DNA from: Paractinoplanes polyasparticus | Lineage (GTDB): Bacteria > Actinomycetota > Actinomycetes > Mycobacteriales > Micromonosporaceae | Direction of reading: 5' to 3' | Assembly: GCF_019710575.1 (NCBI RefSeq) | Contig: NZ_JAHWFK010000013.1 | Coordinates: 124,001 to 188,000, forward strand | Length of the DNA: 64,000 nt | In this document: in pieces, positions 18,158 to 27,535 of the stretch | Layout of the letters: each line of letters begins with the position of its first letter | Numbering within the stretch: the first letter of the stretch is position 1 | Notes under the pieces: generated by a model | Database searches by the model: none | What the model saw: the letters and a program-made list of their open reading frames with translations, nothing else | What the model was told of the DNA's origin: nothing | Position numbers and translations under genes: made by a program

Positions 18158-19597
18158 TCAAGCCTTCGGCGTACGGAACATCCGCGCGGCCGCCGCGCCC
18201 AGGGCCGCCGAAACTCCGAGCACGACCGTGGCCAACAGGCCGACCTGCCACGGGTCGGGACCGATCGTCGCCATCCGGTCGTCACCGAGCGGCCCGCCGG
18301 AGAACTCCGCGGCCAGGCCCAGCAGAATTCCGGCCACCGGGCCCGCGATCAGGCCGCTGCCGAGCACGAACGGCCAGGCGACCTCCCGCGGCTTGGTCTC
18401 TTTCTCGCCGGTTTCTTTACCCTCGCGGGTGAGACGCAGGGTCAGCAGCCAGCCGGCGGCCAGGCCGGCCAGCACGGGCAGGGCCAGCAGCAGGGTGCCG
18501 GCCGCGCCCATCGGCCCGTTGGGCAGCCCGGCCAGCAGCGGCAGGGTCGGCAGCGGGCCGACGGTCACCTCGGTCAGCCGCACGATCGACCCGGTGCCCA
18601 GCGCGAACCCGGGACCGAGCAGATAGGCCGCCGCCCAGACCGAGCCGTTCACCCCGTAGGCCAGGCTGACCAGCGTGATACCGGCCTGACCGGCCACCCC
18701 GGTGCGATAGGCGGAGATCATGTCCGCCGCCTGACCGCCGCCCAGCGCGATCGAGAGGCCGGTGACCGCCGCCCCGGCCGCGAGCACGAACAGGGCTGCG
18801 ATGACCCCGGTGCGTACGCCGTGCCGCAGCGGCCCGGGCAACCGGCCGGCCCAGACGCTGAGCGCGTCGGTGCCGCGCAGCGACCCGGCCAGAGAACCGG
18901 CCAGGCCGATGAGGAAGAAGTTGAGCGCGGCCCGGCCCGCGGTGACCTCGGTGCCCTTGCCGTCGACGACGAGCGCCAGGATCGAGCCCAGCAGCGAGTA
19001 GGTCAGGGCGATGGCGAAGGCCACCGACAGCGCGCGGGACGTCGAGCCCGTGCGGCGGGCGCCGACAGCCCGGGTGACGTGCAGTCCGGCCCGGTTGAGC
19101 CGCCACACGATCAGCATGCTGAGCAGCAGCGGGGCCAGCCCGAGGGCGCCGATCGACGTGCCGATGGACACGCCGTGGCCGAGCATCCAGCCGGCCAGCC
19201 CGGCGTGGGCGGCGCCGGCCAGACCGCCGCTGCCCTCGAGGGTGCGGGCGAGACCGACGACGGCGGCGACCGGGACGTACGACAGCAGCGCGGCCCACAA
19301 CGTGGCGAAGGCCGCCGCCACCGGCAGCGGAGCCCGGCTCTGCGGGCGCTGCGGCGGGCGGCGCTGGGTGGGCAGCCGGACGGTTTCGCGGTTGCCGAGC
19401 ACCTTGTCGTCGACCAGCACCGTGCGCTGTTCCCGGGCCACGTCCACGGTTTCCCGGGACACCGGCCCGGTTTCCTGGGCCACGGCCTCGGCCGGGCGCC
19501 CGACGGCGATCGACTCGGTGTCGTGGGCGACCTGCGTCGCCTCGGCGACCGCGAAGGGGTCGTCCGAGTCGTCGGGACGCTCGGGTGTGCTGGGCAT
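18158..19597 (-). CDS. DUF6350 membrane protein (cell division protein PerM-like)
   Basis: 479 residues. The first 90 are hydrophilic, with repeated RETV-like segments and a basic RRPPQRPQSRAP stretch. The rest holds about 10-12 membrane helices, starting AAAFATLWAALLSYVPVAAV, with internal segments GHGVSIGTSIGALGLAPLLL and VRTGVIAALFVLAAGAAVTG. This fits the actinobacterial DUF6350 family, sometimes called PerM after the mycobacterial protein linked to division under stress. It usually sits near purN/purH, as here. The gene is separated from sucD by a terminator, so it is probably transcribed alone. Molecular function is unknown. Confidence 0.8.
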   Translation of the reverse strand: MPSTPERPDDSDDPFAVAEATQVAHDTESIAVGRPAEAVAQETGPVSRETVDVAREQRTVLVDDKVLGNRETVRLPTQRRPPQRPQSRAPLPVAAAFATLWAALLSYVPVAAVVGLARTLEGSGGLAGAAHAGLAGWMLGHGVSIGTSIGALGLAPLLLSMLIVWRLNRAGLHVTRAVGARRTGSTSRALSVAFAIALTYSLLGSILALVVDGKGTEVTAGRAALNFFLIGLAGSLAGSLRGTDALSVWAGRLPGPLRHGVRTGVIAALFVLAAGAAVTGLSIALGGGQAADMISAYRTGVAGQAGITLVSLAYGVNGSVWAAAYLLGPGFALGTGSIVRLTEVTVGPLPTLPLLAGLPNGPMGAAGTLLLALPVLAGLAAGWLLTLRLTREGKETGEKETKPREVAWPFVLGSGLIAGPVAGILLGLAAEFSGGPLGDDRMATIGPDPWQVGLLATVVLGVSAALGAAAARMFRTPKA

Positions 19598-19636
19598 CGG
19601 CGACTACTTTTCCACGCCGGAGCCGAGTGAGCGATG

Positions 19637-19660
19637 CAAAAACGGCGGCGCGCCGCCGTT
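19637..19660 (-). terminator. Intrinsic terminator of sucCD
   Basis: AACGGCGGCGCGCCGCCGTT (19641-19660) is a perfect 20-base palindrome, followed on the minus strand by TTT. It lies about 50 bases after the sucD stop and before the DUF6350 gene start. Confidence 0.82.
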
Positions 19661-19707
19661 CGGGTCGCGGGGACCCGGACGACGGCGCGCCGATCGCTGG
19701 TGCGTGA

Positions 19708-20589
19708 TCAGCTCATGACCTCACGCATGAGACGGGCGGTCTCGCTCGGCGTCTTGCCGACCTTGACTCCCGCGGCCTCGAGCGCTTCCTTCTTGGCGTC
19801 CGCGGTGCCCGCGGAACCCGAGATGATCGCGCCGGCGTGGCCCATGGTCTTGCCGGGCGGGGCGGTGAAGCCGGCGATGTAGCCGACCACCGGCTTGGTG
19901 ACGTTCGCCTTGATGAACTCGGCCGCCCGCTCCTCGGCGTCGCCGCCGATCTCACCGATCATGACGATCGCGTCGGTGTCGGGGTCGTCCTGGAACGCCT
20001 TCAGCGCGTCGATGTGCGTGGTGCCGATGATCGGGTCGCCGCCGATGCCGACCGCGGTCGAGAAACCGAAGTCGCGCAGCTCGTACATCAGCTGGTAGGT
20101 CAGCGTGCCGCTCTTGCTGACGAGGCCGATGCGGCCGCCCGGGGTGATGTCGGCCGGGATGATGCCGGCGTTGCTGGCCCCCGGCGACGCGATGCCCGGG
20201 CAGTTCGGGCCGATGATCCGGGTCTTCTGACCGCGGTCGGAGTTGTAGGCCCAGAAGTGGGCCGAGTCCTGCACCGGCACGCCCTCGGTGATGACCACGG
20301 CCAGCGGGATCTCGGCGTCGATGGCCTCGATCACGGCGGCCTTGGTGAACGCCGGCGGCACGAAGATGACCGACACGTCGGCGCCGGTCTCCTTGATGGC
20401 CTCGCCGACACTCGCGAAGACCGGGAGCTCGGTGCCGTCGAAGTCGACGGTCGTGCCGGCCTTGCGCGGGTTCACACCGCCGACCACGTTGGTGCCCGCG
20501 GCCAGCATGCGCCGGGTGTGCTTGGAGCCTTCGGACCCGGTCATGCCCTGGACGATGACCTTGGAGTCCTTGGTGAGCCAGATAGCCAT
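19708..20589 (-). CDS. sucD: Succinate-CoA ligase, alpha subunit
   Basis: 293 residues from the ATG at 20589. With SucC it makes succinate and ATP/GTP from succinyl-CoA in the TCA cycle. The CoA-binding start is [30 protein letters not shown] near residue 40; [10 protein letters not shown] near 125; [13 protein letters not shown] near 150; and the phosphorylated His lies in [12 protein letters not shown] near 245. It follows sucC with four bases between the sucC stop and the sucD start, so the pair is coupled. Confidence 0.97.
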   Translation of the reverse strand: MAIWLTKDSKVIVQGMTGSEGSKHTRRMLAAGTNVVGGVNPRKAGTTVDFDGTELPVFASVGEAIKETGADVSVIFVPPAFTKAAVIEAIDAEIPLAVVITEGVPVQDSAHFWAYNSDRGQKTRIIGPNCPGIASPGASNAGIIPADITPGGRIGLVSKSGTLTYQLMYELRDFGFSTAVGIGGDPIIGTTHIDALKAFQDDPDTDAIVMIGEIGGDAEERAAEFIKANVTKPVVGYIAGFTAPPGKTMGHAGAIISGSAGTADAKKEALEAAGVKVGKTPSETARLMREVMS

Positions 20590-20593
20590 GTCG

Positions 20594-21772
20594 TCACTTC
20601 CCCGCAGCCGCGAGCTCGGCGGCCCGCGCGGCCGCTCCATCCATCGTGTCTACTCGCTCGACCAGCGGGTTGTTCGCGCCGTCGAGGATGGCCCGGCCGG
20701 CCTCGGCGTTGTTGCCGTCGAGGCGCACCACGAGCGGCTTGGTCACTGTCTCGCCGCGCTCACCGAGCAGGGCGAGGGCCTGGATGATGCCGTTGGCGAC
20801 CTCGTCGCAGGCGGTGATGCCGCCGAAGACGTTGACGAACACGGACTTCACGGCGGGGTCGCCCAGCACGATCTCGAGGCCGTTCGCCATCACCTGGGCG
20901 CTGGCGCCACCGCCGATGTCGAGGAAGTTGGCCGGCTTGACGTTGCCGTGCTGCTCACCCGCGTAGGCCACCACGTCGAGAGTGGACATGACCAGGCCGG
21001 CGCCGTTGCCGATGATGCCGACCTCGCCGTCCAGCTTGACGTAGTTGAGGTTCTTGGCCTTGGCCGCCTGCTCCAGCGGGTCGACCGCGGACTGGTCGAT
21101 CAGCGCCTCGTGGTCGGGGTGCCGGAACGCCGCGTTCTCGTCCAGCGTGATCTTGGCGTCGAGCAGGAGCACCCGGCCGTCGCCCACCTTGGCCAGCGGG
21201 TTGACCTCGACCAGGGTGGCGTCCTCGGCGACGAACGCCTGCCACAGCTTGACCGCGATGTCGACGACCTGGTCGGCCACCTCGGCCGGGAACTGCGCCT
21301 GGGTGACGATCTCGCGCGCCTTGGCCTCGTCGACGCCCTTGACGGCGTCGATGGCGACCTTGGCCACGCGGTCCGGGTCTTCCTCGGCGACCGTCTCGAT
21401 CTCCATGCCGCCGGCGACGCTGGCGATGCACAGGAACGTGCGGTTGGCCCGGTCGAGCAGGTAGGAGAAGTAGTACTCCTCCTTGATGTCGGCCGTCTCG
21501 GCCAGCATCACCTTGTGGACCGTGTGGCCCTTGATGTCCATGCCCAGGATGTCGGTCGCGCGGGCCTGCGCCTCGTCCGCGCCGTCGGCCAGCTTGACGC
21601 CGCCCGCCTTGCCCCGGCCACCGACCTTGACCTGCGCCTTGACGACGACCTTGCCGCCGAGCCGCTCGGCGATCGCCCGGGCTTCCTGCGGGGTCTCGGC
21701 GACGCCACCGCCCAGCACGGGCAGCCCGTGCCGTTCGAAGAGGTCGCGCCCCTGATATTCGAACAGGTCCAC
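20594..21772 (-). CDS. sucC: Succinate-CoA ligase, beta subunit (ADP/GDP-forming)
   Basis: 392 residues from the GTG at 21772, preceded by ggagaca. The family start (V/M)[18 protein letters not shown] supports this choice; the frame stays open further upstream without evidence. ATP-grasp residues appear as [20 protein letters not shown] near residue 45, LVEVNPL near 205 and [11 protein letters not shown] near 225. The succinate/CoA-side elements [22 protein letters not shown] and [10 protein letters not shown] follow. It is the first gene of sucCD, with a 500-base upstream region that must hold the promoter. Confidence 0.97.
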   Translation of the reverse strand: MDLFEYQGRDLFERHGLPVLGGGVAETPQEARAIAERLGGKVVVKAQVKVGGRGKAGGVKLADGADEAQARATDILGMDIKGHTVHKVMLAETADIKEEYYFSYLLDRANRTFLCIASVAGGMEIETVAEEDPDRVAKVAIDAVKGVDEAKAREIVTQAQFPAEVADQVVDIAVKLWQAFVAEDATLVEVNPLAKVGDGRVLLLDAKITLDENAAFRHPDHEALIDQSAVDPLEQAAKAKNLNYVKLDGEVGIIGNGAGLVMSTLDVVAYAGEQHGNVKPANFLDIGGGASAQVMANGLEIVLGDPAVKSVFVNVFGGITACDEVANGIIQALALLGERGETVTKPLVVRLDGNNAEAGRAILDGANNPLVERVDTMDGAAARAAELAAAGK

Positions 21773-22286
21773 GTGTCTCCTTTCGCTCGCGACGCCATGC
21801 GCCGGCAAGCCGCACCGCCCGCGTCCCGACCTGTTTGCGCGGCGGCCTTGGCGGCGTCGCCGGCGTGAAGAATGTCCGGCCCTACGGGCCATCATTCGCA
21901 GACTAGCGACCGGGACCACTGCTCCGGAGCCGCGGGTGCACGGTGTGCAAGACCGCACACCCGGGGTACGAGTGACGGCCGCGCCGCGCGAGGCCGGAGT
22001 GACCCGGAAACTCCCGGGGTTCTTCGCGTAACCCTCCCTCGGAGGCTTCGTTGAGTGTGGTGTCGGAACGCTGAGGCGAACCGGCGCGAAGGCGGCCGAT
22101 GCCCTGTCGGTCGAGGGGTGGCGGCGGGGCATCGTGCATGGAGGGGCCGGACGTGTGAGGGGTGCGTCCGGCCTCTCCCCTTGCGTTTGATTCGCGTTGC
22201 CTGCGATTGGCGCGTAACGGCCGATCAGCCCACCGGCTTCGCGCCTCGTGACCGATCAGCCCACCGGCTTCGCGCGTCGCGGCAGG
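21773..22286. other. 514-base gap upstream of sucC
   Basis: No credible gene. It must contain the sucCD promoter on the minus strand. The far end holds a 31-base tandem repeat (22221-22299) that runs into the 3' end of the B12-binding gene. Short open frames here are Arg/Pro-rich and lack ribosome sites. Confidence 0.6.
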
Positions 22287-22301
22287 TCAGCCCACCGGCG
22301 A
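22221..22301. repeat. 31-base tandem repeat reaching the B12-binding gene stop
   Basis: Units start at 22221, 22252 and 22283 with a fixed 31-base period. The first two share ccgatcagcccaccggcttcg and the third keeps gtcagcccaccggc. Read on the minus strand, each unit contains ccggtgggctga, which in the third copy is the last codons and stop of the B12-binding gene. The array looks like downstream duplication of that gene's 3' end. Confidence 0.8.
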
Positions 22302-22691
22302 AGAGACATTGGCGCGTACCCATTCAATGATGGACGCGGTAGTGGCGCCCGGAGTGAAAATGCGGGCCACCCCGAGCTTTTCCAATTCCGCGATGTCGTC
22401 GGCCGGGATGATGCCCCCGCCGAATACGACGATGTCACTCGCGTCACGTTCCGCGAGCAGCTCGATGACGCGCCGGAACAATGTCATGTGCGCCCCGGAC
22501 AGAACGGACAAACCGATCGCGTTCGCGTCCTCCTGGACGGCGGTCTCGACAATCTGTTCCGGCGTCTGGTGCAGGCCTGTGTAGACAACTTCCATGCCGG
22601 CGTCGCGCAGCGCCCGGGCCACCACCTTGGCCCCGCGGTCATGCCCGTCCAGCCCCGGCTTCGCGACGACCACTCTGATCCGTGCTTGCAT
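22287..22691 (-). CDS. Stand-alone cobalamin (B12)-binding domain protein
   Basis: 134 residues from the ATG at 22691, with ggaggg just upstream. It is one Rossmann-like B12-binding domain: [18 protein letters not shown] gives the base-off/His-on motif DxHxxG (His15), followed by LSVLSGAHM near residue 62 and [12 protein letters not shown] near residue 95. It resembles the C-terminal domain of methylmalonyl-CoA mutase, but no catalytic mutase subunit gene is next to it. It may serve a mutase encoded elsewhere, or act as a cobalamin sensor or carrier. Function is inferred only at the level of cofactor binding. Confidence 0.85.
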   Translation of the reverse strand: MQARIRVVVAKPGLDGHDRGAKVVARALRDAGMEVVYTGLHQTPEQIVETAVQEDANAIGLSVLSGAHMTLFRRVIELLAERDASDIVVFGGGIIPADDIAELEKLGVARIFTPGATTASIIEWVRANVSSPVG

Positions 22692-23079
22692 CCTGACCCT
22701 CCGAGCCACTGACCGCGTTGTCACCTGAACGAACGGTAACCTGCCGGGCCGCCGCGAGACAGTCGCCGCCCCGAACCGGAGATCACCTGCGGTGACCGAA
22801 AATGTATTCTGCGTCACCTCACTATCTGTTTTTGATGCCATTACTCCGCGTGCGCGAACACTTCTTCGTGAAAGGCCGCCAATTCGGACATTCGCTGTGC
22901 AATACGGACCAGGAACTGTCAGCGATTTGGCGCTGCGACTTGTGACCCGGCAGACGTTTGGCTACCGTGGCTCCCGGCTGTCAACCAGTTAACGCTGATC
23001 TGACAGCGCGGATGCCTCTCGAATCACCGGAAGTTCGGCCTCGGGAACCTGCACTTTTGCCACCGACGGAGGGTTGTTC
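22692..23079. other. 388-base divergent promoter region
   Basis: No gene seen. It lies between the divergent B12-binding and M23 peptidase genes and is less GC-rich than the genome around 22790-22870. It includes a candidate promoter for the M23 gene at 22940-22968 and about 105 bases of possible leader. Confidence 0.55.
22940..22968 (+). promoter_or_regulatory. Candidate promoter of first M23 gene
   Basis: TTGTGA (22940-22945) and TACCGT (22963-22968) are separated by 17 bases, a fair match to the housekeeping -35/-10 pair of actinobacteria. It predicts a start near 22975 and a leader of about 105 bases. Confidence 0.4.
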
Positions 23080-23820
23080 GTGCGCCAGCGCTTGTCGTCT
23101 GAGCCCGATCGTTATCGCGGTCGTCGCCGCGTACCCACCCCTCCGCGCTCCCGCTACGCCGTCGCCGTCACCGCCGCTTTCGCCGGGGCCGGTGTTGTCG
23201 CCCTGGGCGCCTCGAACATGCCCGACGCCAAGACCGTCGACCCGCAGGCCCTCAAGGGTCTCGGAGGCAGTCAAGTAGCGGCCGAGGCACTGGCCGAGCG
23301 TGACGCCGGCACCGACGCCGCTTCCCGTGGCGAGAGCCGCGACTCGGCGGCCACCACCAAGCTGAGCGCCGAGGAGGCCGCGGCCGACGTCTGGCTGCTT
23401 CCCCTCGAGGAATACACCTTCACCTCCGGCTACGGCATGCGGTGGGAGAAGCTGCACGCCGGCATCGACCTGGCGGCGCCCGAGGGCCTGCCCTACAAGG
23501 CGATCCACGCCGGCAAGGTCACCCAGGCGGGCTACTTCGGCGCGTACGGCTACGCGGTCACGATCGAGGACGACGAGGGCAACGAGGTCATCTACGCCCA
23601 CTCGCGCCGCGTGCTCGTCGAGAAGGGCCAGGTCGTCAAGGCCGGGCAGGTCATCGGCCAGGTCGGCAACACGGGCGCTTCGTACGGCACCCACCTGCAC
23701 CTCGAGATCCACGTCGACGGCGCCCCCACCGACCCGATCCCGTTCCTGCGCCAGCGCGGCGTCGACATCAAGCTCCAGGTCGAGTCGGTCTTCGCCGCCG
23801 GTGTGGCCGGCGTTTCCTGA
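23080..23820 (+). CDS. M23 (LytM-type) peptidase, membrane-anchored or secreted
   Basis: 246 residues; the GTG at 23080 sits six bases after ggaggg, while the TTG at 23074 has no room for a ribosome site. A basic N-terminus and one hydrophobic segment (YAVAVTAAFAGAGVVALGAS, residues about 26-45) give export or anchoring. The C-terminal LytM domain has FTSGYGMRWEKLHAGIDLAAP in pieces (His and Asp metal ligands), IYAHSRR, and the final GTHLHLEIHVDG motif with two His. It would cleave peptidoglycan cross-bridges. It is paired with a similar gene 318 bases downstream in the same direction. Confidence 0.87.
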   Translation: MRQRLSSEPDRYRGRRRVPTPPRSRYAVAVTAAFAGAGVVALGASNMPDAKTVDPQALKGLGGSQVAAEALAERDAGTDAASRGESRDSAATTKLSAEEAAADVWLLPLEEYTFTSGYGMRWEKLHAGIDLAAPEGLPYKAIHAGKVTQAGYFGAYGYAVTIEDDEGNEVIYAHSRRVLVEKGQVVKAGQVIGQVGNTGASYGTHLHLEIHVDGAPTDPIPFLRQRGVDIKLQVESVFAAGVAGVS

Positions 23821-24138
23821 TCTCCCCCTGCAGCGCTCGCTGAGGGTTTTCTACCCCTCGGTCCGCGCCTGAACCACCCCGATCGAGTGGTCCGGCCGAC
23901 CGGCGCTCGCTGACTCGGGTCCATGCGGCGGATGACTCCGTCCGGCGCTGGGTCCCCGCAGCCACCCTCGGACGACGACCGTTGGGCGGGGCTTACGCAG
24001 ACAACGCCCACCGCGCGGACGAGACGGCCCGACGCTTGGTTGCAACTCGGGTGAACCGGGGTCCACCTCTCTCAAGAACTCCTGTGGCGGGCCGACAGGC
24101 AGATGTCAGTCATCGTTCTGCCTGGGAGGTTGTGCCGC
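23821..24138. other. 318-base gap between two M23 genes
   Basis: No gene seen. It must contain the promoter and leader for the second M23 gene. I looked for the c-di-AMP (ydaO-type) riboswitch often found before cell-wall hydrolase genes and could not match its conserved core. Confidence 0.5.
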
Positions 24139-24954
24139 GTGGCGTTTCAAGCCGAGACCCGTTCCGCCGGGCGGCATCGCCGGGAACTGGCCGGGCGGCA
24201 CCGCGCTCCGCGCTCCCTCGCCCTCGCGAGCCCGCTGTTCCACTCCGTCGCGAGCCCGCTGCGCAGCGACAAGGGCCGCGCTGTGCTGCTGACCGCGGCA
24301 CTGGGCAGCGCGCTCATCACCGGTGTGGCCGGCGGCACCGCCGCGGCCGCCGCCGAATCGGCCGACCCCGTCACCATCGTCGCGCCCGCCCCCGCTCCGA
24401 CCTCCGCTTCCGAGCCGGATGCCGTCGCCGAGGCGCCGGTCGCTCCGTGGAAGCCCCCGGCGGCGGGCACGGCCGCCGGGGCGCCACGCAAGGTCAAGCC
24501 CCGCCCGATCGCCCCGGCCAAGGCCAAGGCGAAGACGCAGGCCGCCACCACAGGCTGGGTCAACCCGAACCCGTCGGGCCGGGTGACCTCCTGCTACGGC
24601 CAGCGCTGGGGACGCCTGCACGCGGGCGTCGACATCGCGGGGCCACACGGCTCACCCATCCTGGCCGCCGGCGGCGGTGTCGTCGTGCGGGCCGGTGACG
24701 CGCAGGGCTACGGCCTGGCCGTCCTCATCGACCACGGCAACGGCTACCTCACCCACTACGGGCACATGTCCGCCGTCGCCGTACACGAGGGCCAGCGGGT
24801 CGAGGCCGGCGAGCAGATCGGCGACGAGGGTTCCACCGGCCACTCCACCGGACCGCACCTGCACTTCGAGGTGCACCAGGGCCTCTACAAGAACCCGATC
24901 GAGCCGACCGCCTGGCTACGCGAGCGAGGAGTGCCCGTCCCCGGCTGCGACTGA
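24139..24954 (+). CDS. Second M23 (LytM-type) peptidase
   Basis: 271 residues from the GTG at 24139, nine bases after gggagg; an ATG at 24103 upstream is less well placed. A basic N-terminus precedes a hydrophobic segment near residues 50-75 (AVLLTAALGSALITGVAGG), then an Ala/Pro/Lys-rich spacer to about residue 135. The LytM domain follows: RVTSCYGQRWGRLHAGVDIA, THYGHMSAVAV and GPHLHFEVHQG provide the zinc ligands. It would cut peptidoglycan outside the membrane. It has the same layout as the upstream gene but is clearly divergent in sequence. pcrA is convergent downstream with 23 bases between. Confidence 0.88.
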   Translation: MAFQAETRSAGRHRRELAGRHRAPRSLALASPLFHSVASPLRSDKGRAVLLTAALGSALITGVAGGTAAAAAESADPVTIVAPAPAPTSASEPDAVAEAPVAPWKPPAAGTAAGAPRKVKPRPIAPAKAKAKTQAATTGWVNPNPSGRVTSCYGQRWGRLHAGVDIAGPHGSPILAAGGGVVVRAGDAQGYGLAVLIDHGNGYLTHYGHMSAVAVHEGQRVEAGEQIGDEGSTGHSTGPHLHFEVHQGLYKNPIEPTAWLRERGVPVPGCD

Positions 24955-24977
24955 CCCGCACGACCCGAGGCGGCGTC

Positions 24978-27392
24978 TCAGATCTTCTCGATGGGGGCGT
25001 GGCGCAGGATCAGCCACATCACCTGGTCGCCGAAGTCGACCTGGGCCCGGGCGCCGGGGCCCTGGCCCTCGACGGTGATCACGCGGCCCAGGCCGTAGCG
25101 CTGGTGGTTGACGCGGTCGCCGGGCGAGACCTTGGGCGCCTGACGCAGCTCGCTCGCGGTCGACAGCTTGCTGCCGTCGATGCCGAGGCGGCTCGCCAGC
25201 TGCTGGGCCTTGGGCGTACCCCCGGAGAAACCGCCGCCGCGGGACCGGTCGCCGCCACCGCGACCCCCCACCCCGCCGCCCGTGCCGGACCACGAGGTGT
25301 AGGAGCCGGCCGTGCGCTCCCAGCGGATCAGCTCGGGCGGCAACTCGTCGGTGAAGCGGGAGGGCGGGTTGTACTGCGGCTGGCCCCATGCGGCCCGGGT
25401 GACGGCGCGGGAGAGGTAGAGCCGCTGGCGGGCGCGGGTGATGCCCACGTAGGCCAGGCGGCGTTCCTCTTCCAGCTCGTTGTTGTCGCCGAGGGCGCGG
25501 GTGTGCGGGAAGACGCCGTCCTCGAGACCGGTCAGGAAGACCACCGGGAACTCGAGGCCCTTGGCCGTGTGCAACGTCATCAGCGTGACCACGCCCTGGT
25601 GGTCGGGGTCGTCGTCGGGCAACTGGTCGGCGTCGGCGACCAGCGCCACCTGTTCGAGGAAGCCGGCCAGCGTGGCGACCGGGGTGTCGTCGTTCTCGTC
25701 GGCCTGGGCCTCGACGCGTTCGGTGTACTCGCGGGCGACGCTCACCAGTTCCTGCAGGTTCTCGACCCGGCCCTGGTCTTGCGGGTCGAGGCTTTCCTCC
25801 AGCTCGGAGAGCAGGCCGGAGCGCTGGAGGGCGACCTCCAGCACCTCTTCGGGCGGAGCCGTGGCCGACATCTCGCGCAGGTCGTCGAGCAGCTGGACGA
25901 AGTCGGTGATGCTGTTGGCGGCGCGGGTGGAGATGCCGGGCGCGTCCTTCGCACGGCGCAGGGCCTGGCCGAACGAGACGCGGTCGCGGCTCGACAACGC
26001 CTCGACGCAGGCCTCGGCCCGGTCGCCGATGCCGCGCTTGGGGGTGTTGAGCACGCGGCGGATGCTGACCGTGTCGTCGTCGTTGACCACGGAACGCAGG
26101 TAGGCCAGCGCGTCACGGACCTCTTTGCGCTCGTAGAACCGGACGCCGCCGACCACCTTGTAGGGCAGGCCGACGCGGATGAACACCTCTTCGAAGACGC
26201 GGGACTGCGCGTTGGTGCGGTAGAAGACGGCCACGTCGCCGGGGCGCACGTCCTCGCGGTCGCTCAGCCGGTCGATCTCGCGGGCCACCCAGTCGGCCTC
26301 GGCGTGCTCGGTGTCGGCCACATAGCCGACGATCTGCTCGCCGGCGCCCTGGTCGCTCCAGAGCCGCTTGGGCTTGCGCGAGGTGTTGCGGTCGATCACG
26401 GCGTTGGCCGCCGACAGGATCGTCTGGGTGGAGCGGTAGTTCTGCTCGAGCAGGATCGTGCGGGCGTCGGGGTAGTCGCGCTCGAACTCGAGGATGTTGC
26501 GGATGGTGGCGCCGCGGAACGCGTAGATCGACTGGTCGGCGTCGCCGACCACACAGAGCTCCGCGGGCTCGACCTCCCCACCCTTCTCCCCCACCAGCTC
26601 CTTCACCAGCGTGTACTGCGCGTGGTTGGTGTCCTGGTATTCGTCGACCATGACGTGCCGGAAGCGGCGACGATAGGTCTCGGCGACGTGGGGATGCGAC
26701 TGGAACAGGTGGACCGTGGTCATGATGATGTCGTCGAAGTCGAGCGCGTGCGCCTCGCGGAGGCGGCGCTGATACAGCTCGTACGCCTCGGCGACAGCCC
26801 GCTCGTTGGGGCCCTTGGCCTTGTCCTTGAACTCTTCCGGCTCGACCAGTTCGTTCTTCAGGTTGGACACCTGGGCGGCCAGGCCGCGCGCGGAATAGCG
26901 CTTGGGGTCGAGGTCGAGCTCGCGGATCACCAGCGTCATCAGGCGGCGCGAGTCGTCGGCGTCGTAGATAGAGAAGGTGCTCTTGAGGCCGGCGTGCTCG
27001 TGCTCGGCGCGCAGGATGCGGACGCAGGCCGAGTGGAACGTCGACACCCACATCAGCCGCGCCCGCGGGCCGACGAGGTGGGCGACCCGCTCCTTCATCT
27101 CGCCCGCGGCCTTGTTGGTGAACGTGATCGCGATGATCTGGCCGGGGTGGACGTCGCGCTCGGCCAGCAGGTAGGCGATGCGATGCGTGAGCACCCGGGT
27201 CTTGCCCGAGCCGGCGCCGGCCACGATGAGCAGCGGCGAGCCGGCGTGGGTGACCGCGTCGCGCTGGGGGCCGTTGAGGCCGGTCAGCAGCGTCTCGGGG
27301 TCGTGTTTCCGCGGTGGCCGCGCCTCGGCGGGAGGGCGCGTGGCGGGCACGGCGAACAGGGTGCCGTCGGGGGTTTCGGAAGAAGGTCGCAT
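24978..27392 (-). CDS. pcrA: ATP-dependent DNA helicase PcrA/UvrD
   Basis: 804 residues from the ATG at 27392. The open frame extends upstream, but family proteins begin close to this Met, followed by the Q-motif GLNGPQRDAV. SF1A helicase motifs occur in order: I (IVAGAGSGKTRVL), Ia (ITFTNKAAGEM), II (VDEYQDTN), III (GDADQSIYAFRGA), IV (LEQNYRSTQTIL), V (TLHTAKGLEFPVVF) and VI (RRLAYVGITRARQRLYL). The C-terminal tail includes a Gly-rich stretch (GGGVGGRGGGDRSRGGG) and a Tudor-like VNHQRYGLGRVITVEGQG segment. It unwinds DNA 3'-5' in mismatch and excision repair and removes replication blocks. Confidence 0.96.
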   Translation of the reverse strand: MRPSSETPDGTLFAVPATRPPAEARPPRKHDPETLLTGLNGPQRDAVTHAGSPLLIVAGAGSGKTRVLTHRIAYLLAERDVHPGQIIAITFTNKAAGEMKERVAHLVGPRARLMWVSTFHSACVRILRAEHEHAGLKSTFSIYDADDSRRLMTLVIRELDLDPKRYSARGLAAQVSNLKNELVEPEEFKDKAKGPNERAVAEAYELYQRRLREAHALDFDDIIMTTVHLFQSHPHVAETYRRRFRHVMVDEYQDTNHAQYTLVKELVGEKGGEVEPAELCVVGDADQSIYAFRGATIRNILEFERDYPDARTILLEQNYRSTQTILSAANAVIDRNTSRKPKRLWSDQGAGEQIVGYVADTEHAEADWVAREIDRLSDREDVRPGDVAVFYRTNAQSRVFEEVFIRVGLPYKVVGGVRFYERKEVRDALAYLRSVVNDDDTVSIRRVLNTPKRGIGDRAEACVEALSSRDRVSFGQALRRAKDAPGISTRAANSITDFVQLLDDLREMSATAPPEEVLEVALQRSGLLSELEESLDPQDQGRVENLQELVSVAREYTERVEAQADENDDTPVATLAGFLEQVALVADADQLPDDDPDHQGVVTLMTLHTAKGLEFPVVFLTGLEDGVFPHTRALGDNNELEEERRLAYVGITRARQRLYLSRAVTRAAWGQPQYNPPSRFTDELPPELIRWERTAGSYTSWSGTGGGVGGRGGGDRSRGGGFSGGTPKAQQLASRLGIDGSKLSTASELRQAPKVSPGDRVNHQRYGLGRVITVEGQGPGARAQVDFGDQVMWLILRHAPIEKI

Positions 27393-27535
27393 CGCGGGGG
27401 CAAGTCTATGCCGACCCTCCGACAAGAATCGTCCGCCGCACAGACGCCCACTAGTTATCCACAGCCAGTAGCGCCCACCAGCGTCGATGCACCAGGCTGT
27501 CGGAGTTGACCGGACACACGATCGGGAGATCGAAC

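Noticed and set aside
19837..21868. Long plus-strand frames opposite sucD and sucC
   Set aside because: They are in the fixed frame relation that a GC-rich gene imposes on the opposite strand, and their products are His/Asp/Arg-rich with no domain.
21773..22286. Small Arg/Pro-rich frames upstream of sucC
   Set aside because: No ribosome site, composition unlike coding regions here, and they overlap the tandem repeat.
23821..24138. c-di-AMP (ydaO-type) riboswitch before the second M23 peptidase gene
   Set aside because: Such riboswitches often precede cell-wall hydrolase genes, and gggtgaaccgg near 24050 looks loosely similar to one conserved part. The other conserved core (the CGAACCCGNCAGCU-type block) is absent. 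A covariance-model search would settle it.
24999..27509. 836-codon plus-strand frame opposite pcrA
   Set aside because: All seven helicase motifs are on the minus strand; the antisense product has no recognisable motif and is skewed to Asp/Val/Gly.
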